A program made the translations under genes and the position numbers. From contig NBAY01000071.1 of NCBI GenBank assembly GCA_002794775.1, positions 155,431-219,430 of the forward strand: 64,000 nt of DNA, given 5' to 3'. Numbering within the stretch: the first letter of the stretch is position 1; the number at the start of each line of letters is the position of its first letter. Of the stretch, positions 36,464-47,814 are shown piece after piece. The notes beneath the pieces are model-generated. The model had not been told where the DNA came from, did not search any database, and saw only the letters and a list, made by a program, of their open reading frames with translations. This DNA is from Porodaedalea pini (lineage: Eukaryota > Basidiomycota > Agaricomycetes > Hymenochaetales > Hymenochaetaceae).

Positions 36464-37887
36464 ATGGCGCGTAGCAAGTCACCACCGCCACTGCCTAAGA
36501 GGCCTGAGGGCTGGAGACCTTCTAACCGCCGAGAACAGTCTCCAGACAATCCTGACAGATCTAGAAGGGCGGATTCACCCTCGAGAGCACCAGACGCAAC
36601 TACAGACGCGAAGGGTAAAGGAGTAGGTAGCAAACTGAAGCAGCTTTTTACTGGAGGCGATGTCGAGGACGACGACGCAAGTCAGTCAAGCAATGCACAA
36701 GCTAAGCCACATGAAAGGGGCCGTCCAGATGCAAGGGACCCAGCAGGCAGGAACGAGCGAGGTAAGCACCCTGTCGGGCAAGCCATACCACGCCACCTTT
36801 ATCTTGAATCTTGCTTTCTCCAGGGCCTCGGACTACACATGAGGGCAGAAGCACAGAACGTGACCGGTCCCGAGCCAGAGGAGCGCCCGATATGGACAAC
36901 GGAACTGTCAAAGGCAGTAAAAGATACTATGCCGCGAACCCTCCGTTGGATGAGGACACGAAGGAAGGGAAAAAACACGGGCTCGGCAAATTGTTTACGG
37001 GAAAGAATGATAAACCTGACTGTTCGTTTCTTGACTGCCTGTTATTACCTGCCAAAGCTCACTTGCCATCCCTTAAGCTGTCTATGGAACGGAAGCTGAG
37101 GAGAATCGTAAGGATAGGGGCAAAGACTCTGTTAGAGGTACATATCTTTTCTCCTTGCCAGTTACTTAATACATTAATCAATGCTTCTCAGACGCAACGG
37201 GCTCTGGAAGAGCTCCCGCGCGCGATGCAGGCGCAGAACGTGAGCGGCAATACACATTCTTCCAAGACTTTCGTATGGCTAAGTTCTCCCCACCTAGTGC
37301 CACCTGATTACCCGGGAGACCAGAGAACTATGAAGGACAGGGGTGGACGTAGAGATCTCGATCGTCAGTTATGATTTGGTCTCCAAGGCACGAACTTGCG
37401 CTAATGAACTTCCACCGCAGCCAAAAGCAACCCTCCTCTCAGAAAAGGAAGGGGGGGAGAGAGAAGGGGGGGAGAAGGACAAGGACGAGACGGTACGTAG
37501 CTCAATAAATGGGTAGTTCAAATTTTGTAATGCGGATAACTGATTATGCCTATTTTAATAGTCAACGACACGGGAAGGAGAGGACAGCAAACATACAGAG
37601 ATGCCCATCATGGCCGTGTCCCCGATCCAGCCCACGTGTCAGACGAAGAGTATGACAGGCATCCCTCAACAAGAGACAACCGTCAACAAGCTCAGTATAA
37701 TGAGCGTGAGCAGGGCCACCGGCGTCCAGGACATGTGGGGCGGACGTATGAACCACTTTTCGCCGAGCATGAGCAAGGCCCACCGTGCGAAGAATGTGAC
37801 CAGCCCCTTCCTTTGTGCGGGACTTGTCATCAGCTACTGCCACCGCACATAGTGCGTGACCGTTGGAAGCAACAGCGGAGAATTTAA
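36464..37887 (+). CDS. Charged, disordered hypothetical protein with repeated LFTG motif
   Basis: Not recognised. Exons join through regular GT-AG introns: MARSKSPPPLPKRPEGWRPS and an Arg/Ser/Asp-rich stretch, then GSKLKQLFTGGDVEDDD. A donor gtaagc after RNER is followed by GPRTTHEGRSTERDRSRARG and KKHGLGKLFTGKNDKPD. Further short exons give ENRKDRGKDSVRD and ATGSGRAPARDAGAERERQY TFFQDFR. The last exon starts near 37561 and ends CEECDQPLPLCGTCHQLLPP HIVRDRWKQQRRI. That C-terminal piece has two CxxC-like pairs (CEEC and CGTC) and could bind zinc. The motif K-L-F-T-G occurs twice after short basic segments, perhaps a short linear motif. The exact internal splicing of the middle exons is uncertain. 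Confidence 0.55.
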
Positions 37888-38109
37888 ATCTGAAGACTAG
37901 TGTGTAAAGATTCGTCGGCGGCGTGCGGTGCCTTCGGCTGCACATTTCTTAGATATTTATTTTATTTTCATTTATCCCTATCTTGCCAATTCGACAGACG
38001 AGTGGTTTAGATAACTTGCGTTCAGTCCTCTAGAAGATGTAATTAGAATCAATAAAGTACATTATATGTGCACTGAGAAGGGATAATCGTCAAAAGCGAT
38101 GCGAACACT

Positions 38110-41100
38110 CTATTCATCCTTCTTTGCAGCCTCCCCAATTTTGCGCATCTCCTCTTCCGCTTGCCGACGTTGCTCCCTACACTTCCATCCACGAGTGATC
38201 ATCTCCTTAGGTTCAAGGACAGCGAAGAGATGTTTGCACACAACCTCGACGACCCAGCAACCCGCAAAGTCCGCAATCATCACAGCGGTCAAACGAACTT
38301 TGAACTGCGTGATGATAAATTATGAGACAGAAGTATAAGGGCACGATGTCATAGTTGCTGAAATCACTCACGAAAGTCTGCATTTCCACGATTTGCAACC
38401 AGCGCGAGAATTCAGGTACAAAGTCCGTTGCACCCGAAAACGCGACAGCGCTGGCGCCAACGAGCCCATAATAGAGGGCAGAATTTTCTCGAATACCTTC
38501 GCGGAATGGACGCCCCTGAAGAAAAAATGTGAGGTACTGTATCCAAAGTGTGATTCCACTGGATTGAACATACCTGGAAGTTTATAGCAAAAGTCGAGAC
38601 CTGCTGAGACAGTCCAAGAAGATAGATAGCTGTGTTCAAGAGGTTGGGCTCGAACTTGGCCTCGAGGTCAATAGGACCTCGCCTATTTACCATGACAATT
38701 AATCAGATGAATATTATAAGCTAGAGATGAAACGACATACTCTTCATTCGCATTTGACAATGCAGTGATGTAGACCAAAGACGCAATATGAATCCCGAAC
38801 TGTATGAGGATTGATAGTAAGACGTAGAGATTGAAGATGTTTCCCAATGGACGCTCGCGCGACAGCTTCTCCACAGGCTATACAAGTGTTCTATAAGTCA
38901 GATATGGGCCCTACGTAGCAGTTCCAACAGCAGTGACGCACCTTCGCACGTGATATACACAGGAAGCAGACAGACATCAGCATACCCGTGATCGTGACTT
39001 GGTAATCGCCATACTTGATGCCATCGAGGTATTGCACACTCAGCGCGTACGCCGAGATCAGACAATTCAACGCAAGGATCTTGTACATCTGTACTGTCGC
39101 CACGAGCGTGCAGCGGCCCTGGCGGATGATATGCGCAACTGTAACATGGAGATGAAATTTTCTCAGGGGGAAATGAATGACGAAGTAAAAAAAATGTGAC
39201 GCACTACTCCCTACGCGAGACAGTTTAGACGTGAACGGCGCCGCACATGAAGCATCGCCAAGTTTGATTTTCGGGACATCGTCCTCCGCATCCATGTCCG
39301 CCAAGCTGTTCGTTATGGAATTCAGATCAAACTAAGAACAGACATTTAGAGAGCGTCACAGAGAAAGATTGGTAACCGACGGCTACTGACCTTCTCCATA
39401 GGGTTCCTCTGCCTCGCGGAGCGTTGCTGCGCTGCCGCTCGTGCGTGAGCTTCAACAACTTCTGGGAACGCATTCGCAATTGCAGGTGGCACGGGCGGAG
39501 GCGGCTGGTTGAATCTTGCACTCATATTCAATTGTGTCTCATATACCTTCTTGATACGCTCGAGTCTCTGGTGCTCCGCAATTTTCTTCAAATCCTCTGG
39601 CGTACCATCAAGCAACGCGACGCCGACGTGCGCATGCTTAAGCGCACCGACGTCGTTCGTGCCATCGCCCGCCATGAGCGTGACGTAGCCCAACGATTTG
39701 AGCGTAGTGAGGATGAGCTCCTTCTGCGATGGCGAAACACGCGCGTATACCCATGCATGTTGAACAAGCTTCAGCCATGAAGGGTGGCTCTCGAATTGCT
39801 TGAGCGCGGCGCCGGTGATGCAGATGTCGTATTTATCGAGGAGTTTCTGATCGAGGGGTGCAGAGGGGTCTACGGGGATGACCAATGATTCGTCAACGGT
39901 ACGCCATTCAAGATCGGCATCGTCCTTCGCATTCTCCTTCAGGTCCAGAATCAAGGCCTCGCGGTCAACGATCTCGACATCACGCGCAACGTGTACAGCA
40001 GTCAGAGGGTTGTCGCCGGTGATCATAATGCACTTTTCCATGAGAAGTCAGGAGGTGACGACAACGGCAATAGCAAGTGCGACTTACCCGATGCGAGGAA
40101 TCTGAAAGCATCTTCAAAGTTTCGACAGCATCCTCCTTTAGCGGACAGTGGAAGACGAGGAAGCCCGCGAAATGCAACTGACTTTCGACCTGCTCGCGAC
40201 CGATATGGTTAATCTAGAAAACATCAGTCTTCATTGAAACACAACATTGCTCTTTCAGACAAACCTTGTCGGTGGACATCCCATCCATCTCCTTCCCAGC
40301 AAGAGCAAGCACGCGACTACCCCGGCGAGTAAAATATTTGTACGTCTCGTCATATCCCTTTGGAACAGAGGCGAGCATGGTCTTGATTGTCTCCGGTGCG
40401 CCCTTTACGTTTACACGCGCTCGCCCACTTCCAGTACCACGCTGTACGGTCGCAATTGTCGACATACGCTTCAACGCAGATGAGAATTGGAAGCGCCGAC
40501 GGATATGCAGCTCTATCGCTCCAGCAGCGCTCAGATTCGTCGGCGCAACGCGGTCACCAGCGAGTAGCTGCCAATCGAGCGCCTCCAGGGCGGCCTTCTC
40601 CATCGGGTCACCGACAATTGTACCATCATCGAGGCGCACGAGGGCATGTGCTGCGGCAAGGCAGAGCGCGGTGTCACGAGCCGTTTCGCGCACGTCTACA
40701 AGACGGCAGCCATCCTCAGGATCCACGCCTGCCACGCCTTCAACAACAAGGCTCTCCGCAGTGATCGTACCAGTCTTGTCGAATGCGCAGACCTCGACCC
40801 GGCCCGCGAAGGGGATGCGGAAAGGCTCCGTGCAGAAGATAGCGTGCTTCTGGAGCGCGACCAGCGAGGCATTAACTGCTAAAGAGAGTTCCATGGGAAG
40901 TTCAGGCGGAACGACAGAAGTGATAATCATAACACAGTCAAGTAGCAACTTGGACTTCTTAAGCCCTCGCTCGAGGCCCTTCTGCCAGACATACGATGAG
41001 GCCGCAAGCGCGAAGACCAGAAGGAAGGCGATGAAGAGGAACGACTCGAGAGTGTTGGCCGAAACACGCTCTGAAGAAAAGAGCATTGTGCGCACGAGTG

Positions 41101-42362
41101 AACCTTGAGCAGTGCCAAAGCCAGTACGGAGTACGACGGCGAGACAGCCTCCGTCCGGAGTAGCTGGCCCGGCTTGTGTAGCAGTTCCACTACTTGACTG
41201 TAAAACCTTCGTGCCGCCAAAAAGGACGCTATTCTTATGCGCGCCGTCAACGTCAAGCTTCTCAGACCCTTCGAACAGCTCGATGGACTCCTTGAGCAAT
41301 GGCGTCGACTCGCCAGAAAGCATAGCCTCATTGACAATGCAGGTGCCACGCAGCAGAAGTAAGTCCGCCGGGACCGTCGTCCCTTCTTTGTGACTCTGCT
41401 GCCGAGCCAAGGACACGACATCACCAGGAAGCAGTTCATCCGACTGCATGACGAACCATTTACCATCCCGGTAACATTGGATAGGGTATGGCTCAATGGA
41501 CATGGAGCGGAACTCCGTCAAGGTTTTAAGACGCTGCGGAAACAAATTAGTGTCTCTTCAGAAAAGGCGAAGTCGGTATTTACCTGCCAGACGACCGTGC
41601 ACTCGAACATGACAAGCATGAACAGCGTGAATATGCTGTAGTACCAGTACTCATCGAGGCACCACAACGCAACACAGAAAATCTGGAAGACGAAGAATGG
41701 AGCGGTTGCATGCTCAGCGAAAAGCGTACCGAACGCAGGGATGGGAATGTGAAATTCGTTCTTATTGTACAGGCTAAGTAAGCTCGGGACATCTGCCGAA
41801 GAGAGTCCCTTGGCGGATGGTCCAGACGGGAGCTGGTACGTTGAGAGCGGAGGTTTCGTTGTAGACGGGTATGGAAGAGGGGCGAAGGTCAACGGACTCT
41901 CCAAGAACAAAACATAAGTGTCTTGCTGATACGAGAACGTATAGGTTGACGGATCTGACGGCTATCACAGATTTAGTCCAAACTGAAAGAGAAAATAAGT
42001 TAACGGCGCACGTCTTTTTTGCGCAGCGAGACGATGTCCCCTTTGCCTCTATGCTCCGCCGGTACAATTCTTATTGAGTCCGCTTTACGGACGTCACTCA
42101 CACTCCGATAGGTGATAAACGCGCGGGCTGCAGTACTCCAGCGAGTCGCGAGAAAAGAAAGCGCATGGCCCGCGCCGAGCGATACACATGCAAGAAACGT
42201 CCATTCCTCTGACTTGAGCCAGTCATCATAGCGCACGAAATAAGCATAAGCAAGGAGCGGATAAAGCGCGAGGAACGGAACGGTGTAGACGTGTGTCCAC
42301 CACGGAAGGGACGCGTGCAACGATGCCCGTGCAACCTCGGGCGAGTCAATGGTGACTGACAC
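38110..42362 (-). CDS. SPF1: P5A-type ATPase (Spf1), ER transmembrane-helix dislocase
   Basis: ER P5A ATPase that removes misinserted transmembrane helices and keeps ER ion, sterol and protein balance. The N-terminus [40 protein letters not shown] matches the extra membrane region of Spf1. The P5A signature [16 protein letters not shown] precedes the phosphorylation motif [17 protein letters not shown] (Asp near 40780). Also seen: [11 protein letters not shown] (actuator), [19 protein letters not shown] and [20 protein letters not shown] (hinge). An acidic/Pro-rich insertion ([15 protein letters not shown]) follows. The last exons carry TM helices and end [24 protein letters not shown]. At least eight short introns. 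The start codon is only about 140 bp from the end of a LINE, so its promoter abuts or includes transposon DNA. Confidence 0.92.
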
Positions 42363-42667
42363 CCTGTATGAAAGAAATTAGCACAGTATAGAGAATTTAA
42401 ATGAATTTAACATACATATTCGTCGCTGTCTTCGACGTTGAGCAAAGACCCGTTGAGGGGCGACGTCAACGTGGATTTTGCAAGAAAGAAAAGCGGTGCA
42501 CTGCACGTGCCTATTACTTTATAATGCATCTGCTATCTACTTATCAACAGACATCCAACCGCTCGGACGACACAACTACAAAAGAGAGAACAGAAAGAAA
42601 ACGGACGAGGCGCTCGAAAAGTTGTTAACTAAGCTGGGTGTTGTACGAAAAGGGTTATATCTTGGGG

Positions 42668-45334
42668 CTAGAAGTGGTATGGGAGAGGAAGTTCTGAGAA
42701 AATAGGCATAGCGTCTGGAGGACGGCGAAAAGAAAAGTAGGCAAATTTTAGTAGTAAGAGGAAATTATTAGGACGGAACCAATCAGGGAAGTGAAAGGGT
42801 AAGATGCGTTGACGAAAAAGGCCGTGGCGGATATGCACAAAGAAAGGGCAAATGTTCAAAAGATGGTGGACATCATGTTTGACGCAAAGGGGGTCCGGGC
42901 AACGGGGTTCGGGGTTGCGGATATGCAGATCAAGTGCGTTGAGCAAAATGCTAATGGCACGTCCGTGAACAAGGCGGGATATCCTCTTCTCGGGAGGCAG
43001 TTTGAGGAATGCACGAAATGATCGAGTGGGGTATAGAATGAACGAGGATGGTTTGGTAATCAATCGGTGGCCTCTCAAATTAACGAGGCGAGCTTTCCAC
43101 TCTCGAGGGAGATTGAGTTGAAGCTGCGCGTTGAGGTTCGGTAGTGAGTCCGGAATAGGCTCACGGATACGTTTGGATGTGGCGTCTTTGGCCAATTTAT
43201 CGGCCTTGGAATTGCCCAGGACTCCGTGATGGGAGGGAAGCCACTGGACAGTGATATGTGACGCGGGGTGGTGTAAGGCCAGAAATATTCCACATAGTCG
43301 ACGAAAGAGGATGATGAAGTCTGCGTGACTGTTGTCATCGGTGAAGATGAGATTGGCACAATTTAGCGAATCGGTGACGATGTGGATGTGTACTGGTGTG
43401 GAACATTTCGTGAGAAGAGAAGATATCCGGCGTATGGCTGTGATGAGCGCTTCCTGCTCCTCGAACAAAATGTTTGAGTGAGAGTGCGCTACTGAAGAAA
43501 AGACAGCTAGTTTGCGGTGATCATGCATAATGACGTAACCATGGCCGCTGTTGGCAACGCCTTTGTTGTCTGGAATGATGGAGCCATCTGTGAAGATGAA
43601 AAATTGATAAGGAGGCGGGCGCAAATAGAATGAATTGAATAAAAGAATGGCTTTCTGGCATTGATCGGGCGCTGGAGTTGGAGTAAGTATAAGCCTGGAG
43701 TGAATGGGAATGAAAACAGGGTAAGAAGGAGATTTAGGAATGGAAATGCCTGGAAGGAGTGTGTCGCAAAGATAACTGTTTTTGTTGGATAGGAGGTTGG
43801 AATGTGAATGGTAAGAGAGTAAGAAACATTGGGCCAACATGCGAATGAAAAGGTCAAGTGGAGGGATCGAAAGAACCGATTCTGCGATAGATGGATGTAT
43901 TGAATGGTGGATAATAGAATGTAAAAAACGATTCTGAATAGGTTGCAGGAGAGACAGAATAGAATTGGATTCAGGAAAAAGGACTGCTCCGTAAATCGCA
44001 ACGGAGCGAATGAGACCGAAATATAAAAGTCGGGTGTATTGAAAGTATGCGCCATTGGAAGAATTAAAGAGAAATGAACGCTGATGTAGAGTAGAAAGCG
44101 CCTTATTCGTGTGCACTTGAAAATGGAGTGTAGGCGATAGGTCGAAGGAAAAAATGACCCCAAGCCATGTCAGATGATGAGCAGGTTGAATAACAAGATC
44201 GCCCGGGAGAGAAAGGGACGGAGAAAGTGATTGCGATGGGTTGTTTATGAAAGACTGGAAGTGAAAGTGGGTGATCCGAGGGTGCGGGATAATATGCAAA
44301 AGTTCGATGGCATTCGGATCAATTGATAGACCAATCGACTGGAATTGGGAAGAAAGAAAAGAAAACTGATTGCGCAACCGTACCAGATTGGTCTGGAGGC
44401 TGAGCGATCGGGCAGAAAGGAGATGGTCGTCCATATACGCGAATAAGGGACGGTGCGAGCCAAAATGTTTGTAATACGAAAAGATGACATCGGCAGAAGC
44501 AAAGATTGAAATGAGTGGAGATAGAGGTGATCCCTGGGGGACACCACGGTTGGGTTTTATAAAGGGTTGAGAAAAGAAATTATTGAAATGCAAAGAAATT
44601 GGGCGGTCGGTAAGCCAAGCAGCCAGGACGCGGATGAAGTTGGGATGGACGTTCGCGCGAATAAGTTTGTTAAGAAGAAGTGAATGAGAAATATTGTCAA
44701 AAAAACCCTGAATATCCACGGTCAGAATTGATGTGATGTAAAAGTGATGGCATTGGTGGATGCTACACCCGATGTGCTCGCCGGCCATAACAAACAGATT
44801 AGAAAGAATAAAGGATAAGAGTTCGTAACACGCTGTAAGGGCTGAACGGTGTTTCCGGCATCCATGTTGGGAGTCGGGAAGAAGGTCATGCGTTTCAAAG
44901 AATGGTTGGAGGAAGTTGAAGAGGACACGTTCAAAAAGTTTTCCGATTGAGTCCACCAATGTGATGGGTCGGAACGCCCTAGGCACTGAAAAATCAGTGC
45001 GTTTGGGCTTGGGAATGAAAGTTACAAGAGACGTTTTGAAAGAAATAGGAAAATGGCCTAATTCAAGGCACTTGGAAAAAAGGTCCGCGAAAAATTGTCC
45101 ATGGTGTTCCACTAACAATGCGAGATGTTGGTACGAGATATGGTTGTTACCAGGGCTCATCTCTTTATCGATTCCGCGGAGGGCGTTGAGCACATCATTC
45201 GTTGAGATTTTCAGGCTGTCTGCTAGATCCGGTAATTGCACCGGTTCTGGCTGCGACGATAAAGGCGGAAAGAATGTGCTACGGAACAAGGAGGCTTTAT
45301 CGTCCTCAGTTATCGAAAAGGATCCATTAGGCAT
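42668..45334 (-). pseudogene. LINE-1 ORF2, reverse transcriptase and RNase H part (888 codons open)
   Basis: The RT has IPKPKRTDFSVPRAFRPITL, LTVDIQGFFDNISHSLLLNK (first Asp), GVPQGSPLSPLISIFASAD and FAYMDDHLLSARS (active-site DD). RNase H follows: FIFTDGSIIP, ILFEEQEALI, IVTDSLNCANL and VLGNSKADKLAKDA supply the D-E-D-D residues. The C-terminal finger is RCPDPLCVKHDVHHLLNICP. No stop in 888 codons, so this segment is well preserved although it is out of frame with the endonuclease upstream. Confidence 0.85.
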
Positions 45335-45644
45335 CCTGAGGGTGCCAATAGGGGAGCGACAGCGCGCGACACCTGTAAACTGTCAGTGCCAAATAGTATG
45401 CTGGTCGGAGCGTTGAAGGCGAGCTCCATAAAAGGCGGATTTGGCTCTGGATAATTCGACGTCCAGCAGGTGTTTAGATTCCGCTGAAGGATTATGACAG
45501 TGTTCCCGATAAAATTTAGAACAAGTTTCGGACCACCAGGAGTTGGGGCGAAGTACGTGTGGGGTTTGCGCCGACGGAGGAACACCTTGGCGAAAGCGGA
45601 AAATGAATCTTGAAAGGAAAAAAGTAAATCGTCCAGCGATTTGG

Positions 45645-46493
45645 TCAAATGGATGTTTTGAAGATCAAAGGAAAAAAGTTTAGAGTCGCAAAATTTGGAA
45701 ACGAAGGATGGTAGGTCGCGCGAACGAATGGAACGAAGAGGAGGTTGAGGGGGGACGCGAGAAAATTTAAGTTAAAGGAAAACAAAAGCGGATAGTGGTC
45801 TGATGAAGTAGTAAAAGAAGGGTCGGAAATAATAATGGAATCAGAAATTTGAGAAGAAAAATCATCTGACAAAAGAACAAGATCGATAATGGAATGGTGA
45901 TTGGTAGAACGGTTGTAGTAAGTTGGTTGGTTTGGTGGGTTACAAACAGTAAGGCCAGCCTCACTGATCCAGTCGGTGAGGACCTGGGAATAAGAAAAGT
46001 CATGGGATTGTGCAGGAAGAGACCATAACACAGAATGACGATTGAAATCTCCAACGAAAATGTTAGAGATGGTGTTTAAAAGGGGTAGATTGGCTTCAAA
46101 TTCGTGCTGAGAAGGAGAATTGTAAATGTTCCACAAAAACAAAGGAGTGGGGAGATCTCGAGCAATCGAGATAATGGAAATGTTAGGTGAAGGATTGGGG
46201 GGCTGGTATAGGGAGACCCGGTGAACCAGACAAGAATGAACATAAGTACAGCACTGGGGTTTGCCAGTAGCTGGGGGCAGAAAAGCAGTATAGGGAGCGT
46301 AGTTGCAAGAGTCAAACTCGTGACTCCCTGCAGGGTCAGATTTGGAAGGAAGGACCCTTTGAATGACAGGGATTTCTTGGAGACAGACAATGTCTGGGGT
46401 TAAACGGGAGGATGAAAATGAACGAAATAAAAAATCAAATGAAGGTGCCGAGTTGCGAATGTTAAGGGAAAGAACAGAGATCGACAAAGACAT
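45645..46493 (-). pseudogene. LINE-1 ORF2, endonuclease part
   Basis: APE/EEP-type endonuclease that nicks target DNA for target-primed reverse transcription. Start MSLSISVLSLNIRNSAPSF; catalytic-type motifs DIVCLQEIPV (Glu), VGDFNRHS (Asp/Asn) and TSSDHYPLLFSF (Asp-His) are present. The frame runs off into a short non-matching tail near 45700-45645, while the continuation (KSLDDLLFSFQDSFSAF and on) is read in another frame up to about 45340, and the RT in a third. The endonuclease itself looks undamaged, but the ORF2 polyprotein is split by two frame changes. Confidence 0.75.
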
Positions 46494-46499
46494 AGAGAA

Positions 46500-47400
46500 T
46501 TAGTAGGGGGAACGATAGTTGCGACGAGCGGGGCAGTCCGAAGACCGGGCACTGTGGTTACCATTGCAATTGATGCACAAAGCGAAGTGCTCGCACTGAA
46601 GGTTGTTAGCTGCCATGCATGGTGCGCATTTGGCAACATGCACTGCAGTACGGTGAGGTTCAGAACAGATGGCACAACATGCTACTGATCAGCACTTAGA
46701 CGTGGGATGCCCTAATCGATGGCAGTTGTCGCATTGGTTAATGGTCGGGCGGGCTTTCATCTCTTCGAGGCGACGGATGACTCTGAACACGGGAACTGAA
46801 CAATTGCCGTGTAGGAAGAAATGATCAAAGGAAAGATGGTCGGGATCTTTCATGACGACTGAGACGTTGCAAAAGTCGCGCTCGTTTAGTCGTTCTGGGG
46901 ACGACATGAATCTGGGTGGGAACATGAACTCTCGCCCTTCAAACTGGGGTAGAGCTGAAATTTCATTGATGAGGTCCGACTCGCTATAGATTAGTTTGGA
47001 TTCCCTATCATAGACAGGAACCCCAGGAATAACCATCTTGAACTGTGGGGACGGAATGAAAGGTTTCGCCCCGCTGATGTTAAGGATGTGACTAAGCTGA
47101 GAGGCGAGGGAGGAATAATTCGCGTCGAAATCTGCTCGAATGTTAGTGAAAGAAATCAGAAGGTTGCTGTTTGAAGTATATTCGACGTTCAGCATCACCA
47201 AGTGTTTGAAAAGTGGGTTGCCTTTAAGGCCAGCCCTCACCGCATTTTTGACGGATTGTGTAAGTGGGCGAACAGCGAGGTCTCCTGGAAGGGAGAAGTA
47301 TACTCGCTTGATATTGGATGAACGAATGTTAACCGATCCGTTAGACCGGTTGACCGGTACCGTTGAGATTTCCCCGTCAGGGTTCTCGACAGTGGGGCGT
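46500..47400 (-). pseudogene. LINE-1 ORF1 (gag-like, zinc knuckle), 5'-truncated with an in-frame TGA
   Basis: RNA-binding ORF1 protein of the LINE. The open frame runs in from the LTR insertion and ends with the knuckle CDNCHRLGHPTSKC, which fits C-x2-C-x4-H-x4-C. A TGA at 46689-46691 follows directly. The same frame then continues with more Cys/His pairs (CCAICSEPHRTAVHVAKC, CINCNGNHSARSSDC) to TAA at 46500-46502. So one premature stop separates zinc fingers that must once have been continuous. The downstream ORF2 ATG is 6 nt beyond the ORF1 stop. Confidence 0.75.
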
Positions 47401-47814
47401 TGTTAGGCGGGAGTCCGGGAGACGACTCGGACTGGGCAGGCCTCGGCTTGCTGTCGTCTGGGACGTGCTATACTCGAGCGGGGACTTGGGACACGCTGTA
47501 CTCAGACTAGGTCGTCGCGGAGGTAAGAGGATTAATACAAGTCTAAACTAATACAAGGGGGACGAGTCTCACCTAGGTCGTCGCAGAGGTAAGAGGAAAA
47601 GCAGAACAAGGAGTTCATGCGATTCCTGAGACCTTACATAGCAACAACCGTGAGACTATATTACCTAACATTACATAACAAGTGGGAATGGAACGAATGA
47701 AGGCAGTGTGGGAATGATTGTGTAAGATGGGTAAATATAATGAAAAGGACGAATATAATAAAGGAAATGGTAAAAGGGAAAATAAAGGAAAAGGTGAAAG
47801 TTCAGGTTCTAACA
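47401..47814 (-). repeat. Element A 3' LTR
   Basis: 414 bp bounded by the 6-bp inverted repeat TGTTAG...CTAACA. Compared with the LTRs of B it carries several CpG-to-TpG/CpA changes, and its TATA box reads TATGTAA instead of TATATAA. The self-primer complement is kept (47597-47607). Confidence 0.88.

Larger units (their letters stand above)
42504..47400 (-). mobile_element. LINE-1: non-LTR retrotransposon (Tad1/I-like), 5' part cut by LTR element A
   Basis: Minus-strand LINE with ORF1 (zinc knuckles), an EEP-type endonuclease, reverse transcriptase, RNase H and a C-terminal CCHC-like finger. Its 3' end was set by comparison with the second copy: both share a terminal segment ending in about CACGTG (42504-42509 here). 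The 5' side ends abruptly at 47400 where the LTR of element A begins, inside ORF1. The order EN-RT-RNase H with zinc-knuckle ORF1 is that of fungal Tad1-type LINEs; clade placement is inferred. Confidence 0.85.

Noticed and set aside
40266..41108. 280-codon open frame antisense to SPF1
   Set aside because: Mirror of a well-conserved P5A ATPase exon; composition follows the codon bias of the sense strand.
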